Assembly: GCF_001598355.1 (NCBI RefSeq)
Contig: NZ_BCYU01000002.1
Coordinates: 1-64,000, forward strand
Direction: 5' to 3'
DNA: 64,000 nt
From: Sphingomonas asaccharolytica NBRC 15499
GTDB lineage: Bacteria; Pseudomonadota; Alphaproteobacteria; Sphingomonadales; Sphingomonadaceae
Shown here: piece by piece, positions 7,899 through 16,363 of the stretch
Layout of the letters: each line of letters opens with the position of its first letter
Position numbering within the stretch: position 1 is the first letter of the stretch
Program-made: the position numbers and the translations under genes
The notes under the pieces: model-generated
The model's database searches: none
Told to the model about the DNA's origin: nothing
Seen by the model: only the letters and a program-made list of their open reading frames with translations

Positions 7899-10496
7899 AT
7901 GGACTACACAAACGATCAGCTCAGCTTCCAGCAGTCCCTGGAGAACACTGCGGCTGAAGCCGGCGCCGAGCGCTACTGGGAGGACCAGCAGCACAAGGCG
8001 AACCGCGAAGGGTTCGAGCGCCGCGATGACGTGCAGAAGATCATCCGCGGGGCCATCCCACTGCTGTCCGCAGCGATCACGGGGTGGGTGGAGCACGCCA
8101 AGGCCCGGAAGGGACGACCCTCGGCGGCCCTTGCGCCCCTGTCGGAATTGGACGCCGACACCGTCGCATATCTCGCACTCAGCAAGACATTCAACACGGT
8201 CGCGCTCGGCAAGATGCTGTCGGCCACAGCTCTCGCGATCGGCCGGACAATCCAGGTCGAGATCGAGGCCGCGATGATCCAGGAGGCCGACCCTAAGGCA
8301 GCCCGCCGGTTCCTCAAGATGGCTGAGGGCGAGCCGCGGGAGAGCGTGAACCGCAAACGGCACGATCGCCTTAAGGAGCAGCTCGGGCTGGGTCTGACCT
8401 GGTCCCAGCGCACGGTCGCCCTGGTCGGGGGAACCGTCCTCAATCTGATCCTGACGACCCTGCCCGACATTTTCGAGCGATCGGTCCTCAACGATCACCG
8501 TGGGACCGTGCCGGTCGTGCTACTGACCGAGGCCGCCCAGGACCAGCTGGCAACGATGACCGAAGCTGCCGCCTGGCTCCATCCGATCCTCAAGCCCATG
8601 GTGGTCGAGCCCCGTCCATGGGTCCATTACGACACCGGTGCCTATCTGGACCTTCGGCTGAGCAAGACGGTGCCAATGGTCCGCACGTTCAACCGGGAGC
8701 ACCAGCACTTGATCCGGGAGGCCATCAAGGCCGGCGAGATGGCCGAGGTCCTCGACGGGCTCAACGCGATCCAGGGAACGCGCTTTGCGATCGACCAGCG
8801 CGTCCTCAACGTCATCGAATGGTGCCGTTCGGAACGCCTCCAGCCTAACAAGAGCTTCCCGCTGGCCGCCATGCCCGAGCTGCCCAAGAAGACGCCGCGC
8901 GAGGAATGGGAGGCACTGACCCCCGAGGCCCGCTCAGCGCTCAGCCGGCGCCGCAAGGCCCTCCGCGACCTGCGAGGCTCCGCGGCTGTCGACGGGGGCC
9001 TGTTCGTCTCCGACACGGCCACCGCACAGCAACTGGCCGAGCATCCCTGCTTCTACCTACCGCACAGCATGGACTTCCGCGGGAGGGTCTACGCGGTGCC
9101 GCATTTCAACCCGCAGCGCTCGGACCACATCAAAGCCATGTTCCGCTTCGCCGACACTGTTCCGCTGGGCGGCGAGGGCGGCCGGTGGCTGATGATCCAT
9201 CTGGCCAACTGCGGGGACTTCGAGAAGGTCAGCAAACGCCCGTTCGACGACCGGGTCCAGTGGGTTCGCGACAACGAGCAGGCCGTAATTGAAGCGGGCA
9301 GAGACCCCTTCGGGACCTATGATTGGTGGTCAACCGCGGACAGCCCGTTCTGCTTCCTCCAGGCCTGCATGGAATACGCTACCTGGGCGACCATCTGGAA
9401 CTACTGCCCGGACTTTCCGTCCTGCATCTCGGTCGCGCTAGATGGGAGCTGCTCGGGCCTCCAGCACTATGCGGCCATGACGCGCTCGGCCGAGGAGGGC
9501 CATCACGTCAACCTGCTGCCCCGCGATGTTCCCGGCGACATTTATCAAGTGGTTGCCGATGGCGCCCGGCCGACCCTTGAGGCCTGCGCGACCCGTGGGG
9601 ATTTGGACGCGACGACGATCTTGGCCAACGGCTTCGGCCGCGGCGAGGTGAAGCGGAACGTGATGACCTACTTCTACGGGAGCGGGAAATTTGGGATGCG
9701 CGATCAGCACATGGTCGACCTGATGCGGCCGCTGGCTGACGAAGTGGCGTTAGGCGAGCGTGTACACCACCCGTACTCGCTGCTGACTGAGCGGACCAAC
9801 AAAGAGACCGGGGAGGTCACGCTGGTCCAAGACGGCGGCTTCACGTGCGCCCAGACCCTCGCGTCCCACGTCTACGCAGCGGTCACCCGCGTGGCGCCCA
9901 AGGCCGACGAGGCCGCCACGTGGTTCCAGCAGGTCGCGGCGACGCTCGCGCATGAGAGCCTCCCCGTCGTCTGGCGGACCCCAACGGGCCTTCCGGTCAT
10001 CCAGCGGTACAGCGAGTTCACGTCGAAGCGGGTCAATATGTGGCTCTACGATCGCAAGGTCGCGGTGCCGACAGGGGACGCCAAGATCGACGAGGCGGGC
10101 AACGTACTGACCAGGATCGAATGCCTCATTCGCGAGGCGCCCACCAAGCGCATCGACAAGAAGAAGGCCCGCAGCGCCATCAGCCCGAACGTGGTTCACA
10201 GCCTCGACGCCTCGCACCTGGTCCGGACTGTAGTGATGGCGAAGCAGGAAGGGATCGAGCACTTCCAGCTCATCCACGACTCCTTCGCGACCCACGCCGG
10301 CAATACAGGTCGGTTCTTCCGCATCATCCGGGAAGCATTTGTCGACCTCTATACCGACTACTGCCCCTTCCGGGAGGTGGACCGCCATGCCCGCTCGGTC
10401 CTCAGCGAGGAAGGGCAGGCCAAGCTGCCGCCAATCCCCACCAAGGGCTCCCTGGACCTCTCCGCGGTCCTGCAGTCCGACTACGCGTTTGCTTAA
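7899..10496 (+). CDS. T7-type single-subunit DNA-directed RNA polymerase
   Basis: 865 aa, close to the 883 aa of T7 gp1. The palm and fingers motifs are intact: DFRGRVYAVPHFNPQ (T7 DxxGR region), catalytic Asp D515 in LDGSCSGLQHYAAM, K585 and Y593 in VKRNVMTYFYGS (T7 K631 and Y639), NVVHSLDASHL, and H793-D794 in LIHDSFATH (T7 D812). It ends in YAFA, like the conserved FAFA foot of T7. AGGAGGAAGG lies about 9 nt upstream of the ATG. It should transcribe the phage genes from its own short promoters. It is the first gene inside attL and is apparently controlled by the operator at 7811-7826. Confidence 0.97.
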   Translation: MDYTNDQLSFQQSLENTAAEAGAERYWEDQQHKANREGFERRDDVQKIIRGAIPLLSAAITGWVEHAKARKGRPSAALAPLSELDADTVAYLALSKTFNTVALGKMLSATALAIGRTIQVEIEAAMIQEADPKAARRFLKMAEGEPRESVNRKRHDRLKEQLGLGLTWSQRTVALVGGTVLNLILTTLPDIFERSVLNDHRGTVPVVLLTEAAQDQLATMTEAAAWLHPILKPMVVEPRPWVHYDTGAYLDLRLSKTVPMVRTFNREHQHLIREAIKAGEMAEVLDGLNAIQGTRFAIDQRVLNVIEWCRSERLQPNKSFPLAAMPELPKKTPREEWEALTPEARSALSRRRKALRDLRGSAAVDGGLFVSDTATAQQLAEHPCFYLPHSMDFRGRVYAVPHFNPQRSDHIKAMFRFADTVPLGGEGGRWLMIHLANCGDFEKVSKRPFDDRVQWVRDNEQAVIEAGRDPFGTYDWWSTADSPFCFLQACMEYATWATIWNYCPDFPSCISVALDGSCSGLQHYAAMTRSAEEGHHVNLLPRDVPGDIYQVVADGARPTLEACATRGDLDATTILANGFGRGEVKRNVMTYFYGSGKFGMRDQHMVDLMRPLADEVALGERVHHPYSLLTERTNKETGEVTLVQDGGFTCAQTLASHVYAAVTRVAPKADEAATWFQQVAATLAHESLPVVWRTPTGLPVIQRYSEFTSKRVNMWLYDRKVAVPTGDAKIDEAGNVLTRIECLIREAPTKRIDKKKARSAISPNVVHSLDASHLVRTVVMAKQEGIEHFQLIHDSFATHAGNTGRFFRIIREAFVDLYTDYCPFREVDRHARSVLSEEGQAKLPPIPTKGSLDLSAVLQSDYAFA

Positions 10497-10499
10497 AAG

Positions 10500-10532
10500 G
10501 TCTGCAACCGTGGAATATCCGCAAAAGCGGTA
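10500..10532. promoter_or_regulatory. Tandem degenerate operators after the RNA polymerase gene
   Basis: Two imperfect copies of the 16-bp inverted repeat at 10500-10515 and 10517-10532 (about 13 of 16 positions each against the best sites), 17 bp apart. They abut the candidate phage promoter at 10532-10556. Confidence 0.5.
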
Positions 10533-10556
10533 TTAGTGCGACCATATGCACAACTG
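10532..10556 (+). promoter_or_regulatory. Candidate promoter for the phage RNA polymerase (copy 2)
   Basis: Identical at 24 of 25 positions to the element at 32088-32112, 21.5 kb away; core AGTGCGACCATATGCACAAC. It is non-coding and precedes the SSB-endonuclease-lysozyme gene block. Confidence 0.65.
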
Positions 10557-10592
10557 GCTTCGGTCAGCCCTCTGCACCTCCTCACGTTCCCT

Positions 10593-10634
10593 CCGGGGGT
10601 CGGCCTTATCAAGTCGACCTCCGGTTTCTTTTTC
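10593..10634 (+). terminator. Rho-independent terminator between candidate promoter and SSB gene
   Basis: CCGGGGGTCG (10593-10602) pairs with CGACCTCCGG (10615-10624) over 10 bp with one G-U; the tail TTTCTTTTTC follows. It probably ends the host-transcribed early unit, while phage-polymerase transcripts may read through. Confidence 0.75.
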
Positions 10635-10649
10635 TCCACAATTGCGGAC
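10634..10649. promoter_or_regulatory. Operator-like inverted repeat upstream of the SSB gene
   Basis: CTCCACAATTGCGGAC keeps the full right half-site TTGCGGAC and part of the left. It lies 50 bp upstream of the SSB start. Confidence 0.45.
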
Positions 10650-10698
10650 TGTCTGTGTTTGTCAGTTACCCGCCCCCTACGGAATACCATACGCCTTT

Positions 10699-11319
10699 AT
10701 GGCAAAGACCCCCTCTATTACCGCGACGTTCGGCCCGCTGATCCTGTCGTTCCCGTGCCTCAACAAGCCCGACGAGAAGTATGACGTCTATACGGCCAAC
10801 GGCACCGAGGACCCCAACTCCGACGCGATGAAGCAGGCCAAGGCGATCCTCGCCGACGCCCTCAAGCAATTCGGTCTGGACGTTGACGCGCACCTCCCGC
10901 TGAGCCGCGAAATGGTCAAGGACCCGAACGCGCCGGCTGGCACCAAGAAGCCAAAGAAGGTCCCGACCGGCAAGCTGATCCTGAAGTCGAAGAGCCAGCG
11001 GCCGCCCGCGATCGTCGATGCCAATGCGCGTCCGATCGACCCCAAGTCGGTCCAGATCGGCGGCGGCACCAAGGCCCTCGTTCAGGGCTTCCTCAAGCCG
11101 TACGACATGAACGGCAACGAAGGCATCTCCTTCACCCTTACCGGCGTCCAGATCATCGAACTGGTCGAGCGCGGCGGGTCCAGCGCCAAGTTTGAAGCTT
11201 GGAACGGCGAGGGCGGCTACTCCTATGACGGTGACGCCCCGGCTGCCGAGCTGAATATCGGCGACGACAGCGACGGCGACGACCAGGCGCAGGACGACGG
11301 TGGCATCCTCGACATTTAA
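10699..11319 (+). CDS. Single-stranded DNA-binding protein (DUF2815 / Enc34-like, T7 gp2.5 role)
   Basis: 206 aa from the ATG at 10699 (MAKTPSITATFGPLILSFPCLNKPD); an upstream in-frame extension runs across promoter and terminator and is not believable. The body resembles the OB-fold phage SSB family, with GKLILKSKSQRPPAIVDANARPI and GGTKALVQGFLKPYDMNGNEGISFTLTGVQIIEL. The C-terminus is a long acidic tail (DDSDGDDQAQDDGG), as in gp2.5, used to recruit polymerase and helicase. It heads the replication block and overlaps the endonuclease gene. Confidence 0.75.
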   Translation: MAKTPSITATFGPLILSFPCLNKPDEKYDVYTANGTEDPNSDAMKQAKAILADALKQFGLDVDAHLPLSREMVKDPNAPAGTKKPKKVPTGKLILKSKSQRPPAIVDANARPIDPKSVQIGGGTKALVQGFLKPYDMNGNEGISFTLTGVQIIELVERGGSSAKFEAWNGEGGYSYDGDAPAAELNIGDDSDGDDQAQDDGGILDI

Positions 11320-11740
11320 GGGTCGAGTGAAGCTCCACGGCCGCTCTGGCCTCGAAGACAAGACGATGGAGGACCTCGCAGTGCGCGGGGTCCCCTATCG
11401 GTACGAGGAGGTCCGGGTTTCCTACGAGAAGCCCGCGAGCCGTCACAAATACACCCCCGATTTCATCCTGCCGAACGGCATCATCGTCGAGACCAAGGGC
11501 ATCTTCGAGGTCGCCGATCGCCAGAAGCACGAGCTGGTCAAAGCCCAGCATCCCGGCCTCGACATCCGCTTCGTATTCAGTCGCTCAAAGTCGCCGATCC
11601 GCAAAGGATCTAAAACGACCTACGCCAGCTGGTGCGCGGGCCGCGGCATCCCCTTCTCCGACAAGGTCATCCCTCAGGCCTGGATCGACGAAGCCGACAA
11701 CCCAGAGCGCCACGCCGCCATTGCGGCTGCCAGCGCCTAG
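11300..11740 (+). CDS. T7 endonuclease I-like Holliday-junction resolvase
   Basis: 146 aa, the size of T7 gp3 (149 aa), and readily alignable with it: SGLEDK, EYEEVRVSYEKPAS, YTPDFILPNGIIVETKG, and KLIP/KVIPQAWI near the end. The catalytic set E19, D54, E64 and K66 is present (T7 E20, D55, E65, K67). The enzyme resolves branched replication DNA and helps degrade host DNA. It overlaps the SSB gene by 20 nt, so the two are coupled. Confidence 0.93.
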   Translation: MASSTFKGRVKLHGRSGLEDKTMEDLAVRGVPYRYEEVRVSYEKPASRHKYTPDFILPNGIIVETKGIFEVADRQKHELVKAQHPGLDIRFVFSRSKSPIRKGSKTTYASWCAGRGIPFSDKVIPQAWIDEADNPERHAAIAAASA

Positions 11741-11757
11741 CCCACCGAAAGAGAGAA

Positions 11758-12264
11758 ATGGACGACCTGAATCGAGAGGTCCTCCGCGCGGAGCTTTCGC
11801 GCGACGAGGGCGACCGCCTAAAGCCCTACAAAGACACCGTGGGCTGTTGGTCCATCGGGACCGGCCGGAACCTTGATCGAGCGGACGGCGGCATAACCGC
11901 GGCCGAAACCGCTCTGCTCAAAATCACCCGCGCTTCGTGCCTCCAAAAAGGCATCACCGAGGCCCAGCGGGTCGTCCTACTCGACAACGACATCGACGCC
12001 GTGATGGCCGACCTGGACCGAGCGCTCCCCTGGTGGCGCAAACTCGACCCCGTTCGCCAGCGCGTGATGGTCAACCTCGGCTTTATGGGGATCGGCAATA
12101 CCCAGCGCGGGCTGCTGAGCTTCCGCAACACGCTCGCAGCGATCCAGCAAGGCCGGTGGGATGACGCCGCCAATGGCCTGCTCGCTTCCAAGTACGCCCG
12201 CCAAGTCGGCGCCCGCGCAATCCGCCTAGCGGCATTGCTCCGCAATGGCCCCCGCAAGCTCTGA
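11758..12264 (+). CDS. Phage lysozyme / endolysin (GH24, T4 lysozyme-like)
   Basis: 168 aa from the ATG at 11758, preceded by a GAGAG motif. The muramidase signature is E17 and D26 in RDEGDRLKPYKDTVGCWSIGTG, with Ser32 in place of T4 Thr26. VMVNLGFMGIGNTQRGLLSF matches the second conserved block of T4/P22 lysozymes. It hydrolyses the N-acetylmuramyl glycan bond of peptidoglycan. There is no N-terminal signal anchor, so release needs a holin; candidates are the small membrane proteins at 12678, 19105 or 50426. Confidence 0.9.
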   Translation: MDDLNREVLRAELSRDEGDRLKPYKDTVGCWSIGTGRNLDRADGGITAAETALLKITRASCLQKGITEAQRVVLLDNDIDAVMADLDRALPWWRKLDPVRQRVMVNLGFMGIGNTQRGLLSFRNTLAAIQQGRWDDAANGLLASKYARQVGARAIRLAALLRNGPRKL

Positions 12265-12274
12265 AAGGACCTTA

Positions 12275-12505
12275 ATGAAGACGACCTACCTGACCCCCCG
12301 CGCCAAAGAGGTGCTCGACTACTTGCAAGCCAAGGGACGCACCACGCCCCGCGAGGCCCTGCTGGACCTCGACATCAACAGCGGGTCATTTACGCGCCGC
12401 ATCACCGAGCTGCGGGACGCCGGCTACTCGATCGCGGTGACGACCAACCGGCACCCGATCACCCGCCGTCGCTACAACGTGTACACGTACTCGCCCCACG
12501 ACTGA
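12275..12505 (+). CDS. Small winged-helix DNA-binding protein
   Basis: 76 aa from the ATG at 12275 with AAAGGA upstream. The sequence LTPRAKEVLDYLQAKGRTTPREALLDLDINSGSFTRRITELRDAGYSI has the layout of a winged helix-turn-helix found in many phage small proteins, with a basic wing (TTNRHPITRRRYNVYTY). Its 3' end contains the perfect palindrome CGTGTACACG. Likely a minor phage regulator. Confidence 0.6.
   Translation: MKTTYLTPRAKEVLDYLQAKGRTTPREALLDLDINSGSFTRRITELRDAGYSIAVTTNRHPITRRRYNVYTYSPHD
12478..12487. repeat. Dispersed palindrome CGTGTACACG (copy in winged-helix gene)
   Basis: Perfect 10-bp palindrome, extending to 12 bp (12477-12488). Other perfect copies are at 20911-20920, 31134-31143 and 35736-35745. 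One-mismatch copies are at 9759, 16445, 19742, 28098 and 47412. Confidence 0.6.
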
Positions 12506-12678
12506 TGGCAAAAGACCCCCTCGATCCGGGGACCATTGAGCTACCGCTCGATACCCCGGAGGCCTGCAGTCATACGGCGTATCTGGAGCGAAAGCGTGGT
12601 GACGCCAACTACCCCAATTGGACCTGCATGATTTGCCGAGCCTCCGTGCCCGAGCCGCAGGTCTGGGAGAACTTCTGA
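12505..12678 (+). CDS. Small Cys-containing hypothetical protein
   Basis: 57 aa (MAKDPLDPGTIELPLDTPEACSHTAY ... WTCMICRASVPEPQVWENF). The ATG overlaps the preceding stop (TGATG) and its stop overlaps the next ATG, a typical compact phage arrangement. CSH followed by CMIC could make a small zinc-binding site. No family recognised. Confidence 0.6.
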   Translation: MAKDPLDPGTIELPLDTPEACSHTAYLERKRGDANYPNWTCMICRASVPEPQVWENF

Positions 12679-12938
12679 TGCAATCCCGTACCGACAGCCT
12701 GATGGAGTCGCTGGTCAACATTGTGATCGGCCTCGTCATCTCGACGATCGCCAACCACTGGGTCCTCCCGGCGGTGCTGCATGTCTCGATGACGTTCGGT
12801 CAGAACTTTCTGATCAGCGCGATCTTCACGGCGATCTCGCTGGCCCGCTCGTACACCCTGCGCCGCCTCTTCAACGGCCGCTCCGTCTGGCAGGCTATCG
12901 CCGGCCTCTGGCGTGACCGTCCCGCGGTGACCGCATGA
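12678..12938 (+). CDS. Small phage membrane protein (DUF7220-like)
   Basis: 86 aa with two transmembrane helices, SLVNIVIGLVISTIANHWVLPAVL and FGQNFLISAIFTAISLARSYTLRRLFN. The ending SLARSYTLRRLFN is the hallmark I recall for DUF7220 proteins, common in phages of alphaproteobacteria. A holin role is possible given the lysozyme gene 400 bp upstream, but this is only positional. Confidence 0.65.
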   Translation: MQSRTDSLMESLVNIVIGLVISTIANHWVLPAVLHVSMTFGQNFLISAIFTAISLARSYTLRRLFNGRSVWQAIAGLWRDRPAVTA

Positions 12939-13180
12939 CAACGCCCGGCGCCCTGAGCCCCGACGAGATCGCGCGGCGCAAGAAGATTCACGAAGACGCG
13001 ATGGAGGCTTTCTATCGCCATCGCTCGGAGAGTCTCCGCGTGAACAACACCGTGACGGCCGATGGCCCGCCGCCTCCACCCCCGCCGCCGCCCCAGCCAG
13101 CCCTGCAACGCCGATCGTCGCGGCCCGGCATCCTCGGTTGGGTGGCTGACGCCTTTGAAAACGCCACAGGATGGCACTGA
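12935..13180 (+). CDS. Small polyproline protein
   Basis: 81 aa, overlapping the upstream gene by 4 nt. A helical N-terminus (LSPDEIARRKKIHEDAMEAFYRHR) is joined by a run of nine prolines to a basic, weakly amphipathic C-terminus (GILGWVADAFENATGWH). Function unknown. Confidence 0.55.
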   Translation: MTTPGALSPDEIARRKKIHEDAMEAFYRHRSESLRVNNTVTADGPPPPPPPPPQPALQRRSSRPGILGWVADAFENATGWH

Positions 13181-13187
13181 GGATCAC

Positions 13188-13391
13188 ATGGACGAACCCA
13201 CGAAACCGAAGGCCGTAAAGGCCGCCCCTCCGACCCCCGAAGCAGCCCTCCAGGCCGCGGTCGGGGTGGTCGTAACCGCAGCCCGCGCCTTTGCGGCTGC
13301 CGAGCCGGCGAGCACCACACACAGCTTCACCTCTGGCGACTACCGCGTGCGGTTCCAGAGCGGAGAGCTGCTCGCGCTCCAGCGCCTATGA
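13188..13391 (+). CDS. Small hypothetical phage protein
   Basis: 67 aa (MDEPTKPKAVKAAPPTPEAALQ ... SGDYRVRFQSGELLALQRL). It is the last plus-strand gene before a strong terminator. The C-terminal half could form a short beta hairpin. Function unknown. Confidence 0.5.
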   Translation: MDEPTKPKAVKAAPPTPEAALQAAVGVVVTAARAFAAAEPASTTHSFTSGDYRVRFQSGELLALQRL

Positions 13392-13396
13392 TCCAG

Positions 13397-13436
13397 ACGG
13401 GGTCGATCAACACCAGGTCGACCCCGTTTATTTTTC
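13397..13436 (+). terminator. Rho-independent terminator after the lysozyme block
   Basis: ACGGGGTCGA (13397-13406) pairs perfectly with TCGACCCCGT (13418-13427), followed by TTTATTTTT. It separates the plus-strand block from the convergent minus-strand pair. Confidence 0.9.
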
Positions 13437-13442
13437 AGCCGG

Positions 13443-14060
13443 CTAAACGCTATCGAGAGACACCAGATTGGCCACGTGCTGGTTCTCCAGAGCGGCTATC
13501 AACGCTCCCGCTGCGGCTTCAATGTCAGCGGTCCATTTGACCCGAGAGCCGTCCGGAAAGTCGCCGTAGTGCGGTCCAGGCCCAGCCATCCACACGTTCC
13601 TCCCCCGCAGTTCGCGAGCGCTTCGAGCGGCGCGGGCCACGTCGAGGAAATGATTGCGGGCGTTCAGGCTTGCCACTTCGTACCAGGCCCAATGGGCCCT
13701 CTCCAGTTCAATGATATGCAGCTTGGCTGCCTCGTCTCTGAAATCTGCTGCTTGCAGGACATGGCAAAGGGAGCGGGCGGCATATAGTAGTTCGGGTATC
13801 CCCATAGCGCGAGGACTGGCTGATACCTGTTCCGGCGCAGCCACCGGGAGGCCCTTAGCGGCTGCCGCTGCTTCTCGCAGCCCGATCATCCGGCCAGCCA
13901 AAAAGATTCCGACTGCGAGTAGCAGGGCACCGACAACTGTCAGCTGACTACTCCACGGAACCAGACCGGCGTAGATCGCCGTAGGCGAGTAGGCGACCAA
14001 CAGGGTCAGGAGACCAGCAATGGCGGCGACGGCAGAGACAATCCCGCTCACGAACCGCAT
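13443..14060 (-). CDS. Membrane-anchored hypothetical protein (moron)
   Basis: 205 aa. Two N-terminal transmembrane helices (IVSAVAAIAGLLTLLVAY and QLTVVGALLLAVGIFLAG) lead to a soluble, mostly helical domain with many Ala and His. It is oriented against the surrounding replication genes and closed by the terminator at 13397, the usual arrangement of a prophage cargo gene. It is the second gene of a two-gene unit with 14072-14278. No family recognised. Confidence 0.6.
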   Translation of the reverse strand: MRFVSGIVSAVAAIAGLLTLLVAYSPTAIYAGLVPWSSQLTVVGALLLAVGIFLAGRMIGLREAAAAAKGLPVAAPEQVSASPRAMGIPELLYAARSLCHVLQAADFRDEAAKLHIIELERAHWAWYEVASLNARNHFLDVARAARSARELRGRNVWMAGPGPHYGDFPDGSRVKWTADIEAAAGALIAALENQHVANLVSLDSV

Positions 14061-14071
14061 GGTGCAGTCGC

Positions 14072-14278
14072 TTACTTTTCGACGGGCGGGTGGTCCCGCT
14101 CGTAGGCCCTAAGGTCCGCGGCCAACTCGCGAAGATCGAACGGTTCCCCGTTGCTCTGAAGCAGCTCCATGCCGGCGCCCCCCAGGCGCTCCTGCCCAGC
14201 CAGGGCACCCGACATCTCATAGAATACATCGGCAAAATCATCGAGCAGAGCGGCAATCTCGCTAGGTGTCCGAGCCAT
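14072..14278 (-). CDS. Small acidic hypothetical protein, first gene of minus-strand moron
   Basis: 68 aa from the ATG at 14278, chosen because AAGGAGAT lies at the right distance upstream. Mostly helical and acidic (SEIAALLDDFADVFYEMSGALAGQERLG). Its stop is 11 bp before the next start, so it forms an operon with the membrane protein. Function unknown. Confidence 0.55.
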   Translation of the reverse strand: MARTPSEIAALLDDFADVFYEMSGALAGQERLGGAGMELLQSNGEPFDLRELAADLRAYERDHPPVEK

Positions 14279-14571
14279 GGAAATCTCCTTTGGGCTCAGC
14301 CTAGCTGATGCCCGACCATCCCGTCCACTGACGTTTCCCACGGCCCCTGCAGGGCTTCCCTCCTTTCACCTGCAGGGGCCTTGAGAGCCGCCGGGGACAC
14401 CCGCGGGCCGCCCAGGCCCAGTGTTATCCTGCACGGCCCCTACGCGGCCGGCGGTTCATTCCAAGCAGGCCCACGGACGCCACACCCCAGCCCGGTTCGA
14501 GCAGACCCCGGCCTGTCCCAGACGCGAGGGGGAGCTGGGGACCCGTGGGGCCTGCGCCCCAATTCCATCAC
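14279..14571. other. Gene-free spacer with a 12-bp perfect hairpin
   Basis: 293 bp between the minus-strand moron and the primase-helicase. GGCCCCTGCAGG (14342-14353) and CCTGCAGGGGCC (14369-14380) form a perfect 12-bp stem with a 15-nt loop but without a T-run. The moron promoter should lie in the left part; nothing else was recognised. Confidence 0.5.
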
Positions 14572-16323
14572 ATGGAGAACGCCTTGGCTGACCAGCCACG
14601 CGACGAGACTTCTTTCGTCGGGCACGAGCCATGCCCCGCCTGCGGCTCCCGCGACAACCTAGCTCGATACGCCTCCGGCCGCGGCCATTGCCACGGCTGC
14701 GGACACAACGAGTTCCCCGACGACTACGACGGCCCCCGGCGGCCGGCCAACACCAAGAGCAAGATGAGCCAACCCTACGAGCCGTACCAGGGAGACCTGG
14801 GCGACGAGACCTTTACACGCGCCTACGGGATCAAGACGGACATCCGCCGCGACATCGGCATCAGCCTAGTCCCGATGGGCGTTGAGCACCTCGGCGTAGA
14901 CTACCCCCGCAAGCCCTGCGTCACCTTCGACTACCGGCTGCCCGACGGGACCCTCTGGGGTCAGAAAATCCGCTACAAGCTCCCCGAGGGCGCCGAGGAC
15001 GGCAAGACCTTTCGGTTTCCCCACGCCAAGGGAAGCCAGGCGGCTCCAATGTACCTCATGCACAAGTGGGGGCAGGGGTCCGATCGCCGATCACTGACCA
15101 TCTGGGAAGGGGAGGGCGACTGCGCCGCCTACTATCAGGTCACTGGCGGCAAGTACCCCTGCGTCTCGCTGCCCAACGGGGCCAAGGGCGCCGAGGACAC
15201 AATCCGCGCCTGGTACGAATGGATCGACCAGTTCGATAAGATCGTGCTGGTCTTCGACGGCGACGCAACAGGCCGTGAATGGTCCAAGAGGGTCGCAGCG
15301 CTCCTGCCGCCCGGTAAGGCCTTCATCGGCGAGGTTCCAGGCCACAAGGACGCCCGCGAGGCCCTGCTGGCCGACGACACCAAGGCGGTGCAGCAGGCCT
15401 ACTGGAACGCCACCGAGTTCAAGCCGGACGGCATCTTCACCGTTGCCGACCTGCGGGAGCAGGCGCTTGTCCTGCCAACGATTGGCATCCCCTGGAAAAG
15501 CCCAACGCTCACGAGCTGGACCTACGGGCGGCGCGAGGGGGAAGCCTATTACCTCGCGGCCGGAAACGCGGTTGGAAAGACCGACTTCTGCACCGAAAAC
15601 ATAGAGCACGACGTCAACGTCCTGCGACTGCCCACAGCGGTCATCTATATGGAGCAGCCGCCCGTCGAGACCGTCAAGCGCGTCGCCGGCAAGGCGGCCC
15701 ATCGGCTCTTCCACCTTCCTCCCGATGAGGGCGGATACACCCAGGACGAACTGACGGCAGCGATCGACCGGCTGGCATCCTGCGACCACCTCGTCTTCGG
15801 CGGCAACTTCGCGGCCACGACTTGGGAGGACCTCAAGCAACGCCTGCGCTACCTCTCGGTGTCCAAGGGCATCAAATCCTTCTGGATCGACAACCTCACG
15901 GCCCTCGTGGACCCGGCGAACGAGCGGCAATCTGTCGAGACGATTGTCAAGGAACTGGCCCTGCTGATGCAGGAGCTGCGCACCTTCTGCGTCATGGTCT
16001 GCCATCTGCGAACCGCGGAGAACGGCCCGAGCCATGAGGAGGGCGGACAGGTCCGGCTGAGCCAGTTCAAGGGCAGCCGCGCAATCGGCGCCTTCGCCCA
16101 CTACGCCTTCGGCCTGGAGCGCAACACGGTCCACGAGGACCCTGACATGCGCCTTTATACGCTGTTGCGCTGCGTGAAGGACCGCTTCACCGGCCGCGCT
16201 GGCGGCAACACGCTTTGGCTCAAATACAACCCCGAGGACGGCATGCTCGCGGAGAGCGACGCGCCCCCCGAGACTGCCTCCCACGGCTTCCAGCCCGTCG
16301 ACACCGGCGGCCTCGACCTCTGA
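14572..16323 (+). CDS. T7 gp4-like primase-helicase
   Basis: 583 aa from the ATG at 14572; a GTG at 14545 with a purine-rich leader is an alternative. An N-terminal zinc-binding domain carries CPACGS ... CHGCG. The Toprim primase domain shows EGEGDCAAYY and VLVFDGDATGREW. The C-terminal RecA-like helicase has a Walker A of GNAVGKT (K336) and a Walker B of FWIDNLTAL. As in T7, one protein unwinds the fork and makes RNA primers for the polymerase encoded directly downstream. Confidence 0.93.
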   Translation: MENALADQPRDETSFVGHEPCPACGSRDNLARYASGRGHCHGCGHNEFPDDYDGPRRPANTKSKMSQPYEPYQGDLGDETFTRAYGIKTDIRRDIGISLVPMGVEHLGVDYPRKPCVTFDYRLPDGTLWGQKIRYKLPEGAEDGKTFRFPHAKGSQAAPMYLMHKWGQGSDRRSLTIWEGEGDCAAYYQVTGGKYPCVSLPNGAKGAEDTIRAWYEWIDQFDKIVLVFDGDATGREWSKRVAALLPPGKAFIGEVPGHKDAREALLADDTKAVQQAYWNATEFKPDGIFTVADLREQALVLPTIGIPWKSPTLTSWTYGRREGEAYYLAAGNAVGKTDFCTENIEHDVNVLRLPTAVIYMEQPPVETVKRVAGKAAHRLFHLPPDEGGYTQDELTAAIDRLASCDHLVFGGNFAATTWEDLKQRLRYLSVSKGIKSFWIDNLTALVDPANERQSVETIVKELALLMQELRTFCVMVCHLRTAENGPSHEEGGQVRLSQFKGSRAIGAFAHYAFGLERNTVHEDPDMRLYTLLRCVKDRFTGRAGGNTLWLKYNPEDGMLAESDAPPETASHGFQPVDTGGLDL

Positions 16324-16363
16324 TTTAGACACCCGGCGTCCAGCGAGACGCCCCAGGAACACC

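Noticed and set aside
10546-10698. N-terminal extension of the SSB gene to an upstream ATG
   Set aside because: It would translate through the candidate promoter, terminator and operator; the family-like sequence begins at 10699.
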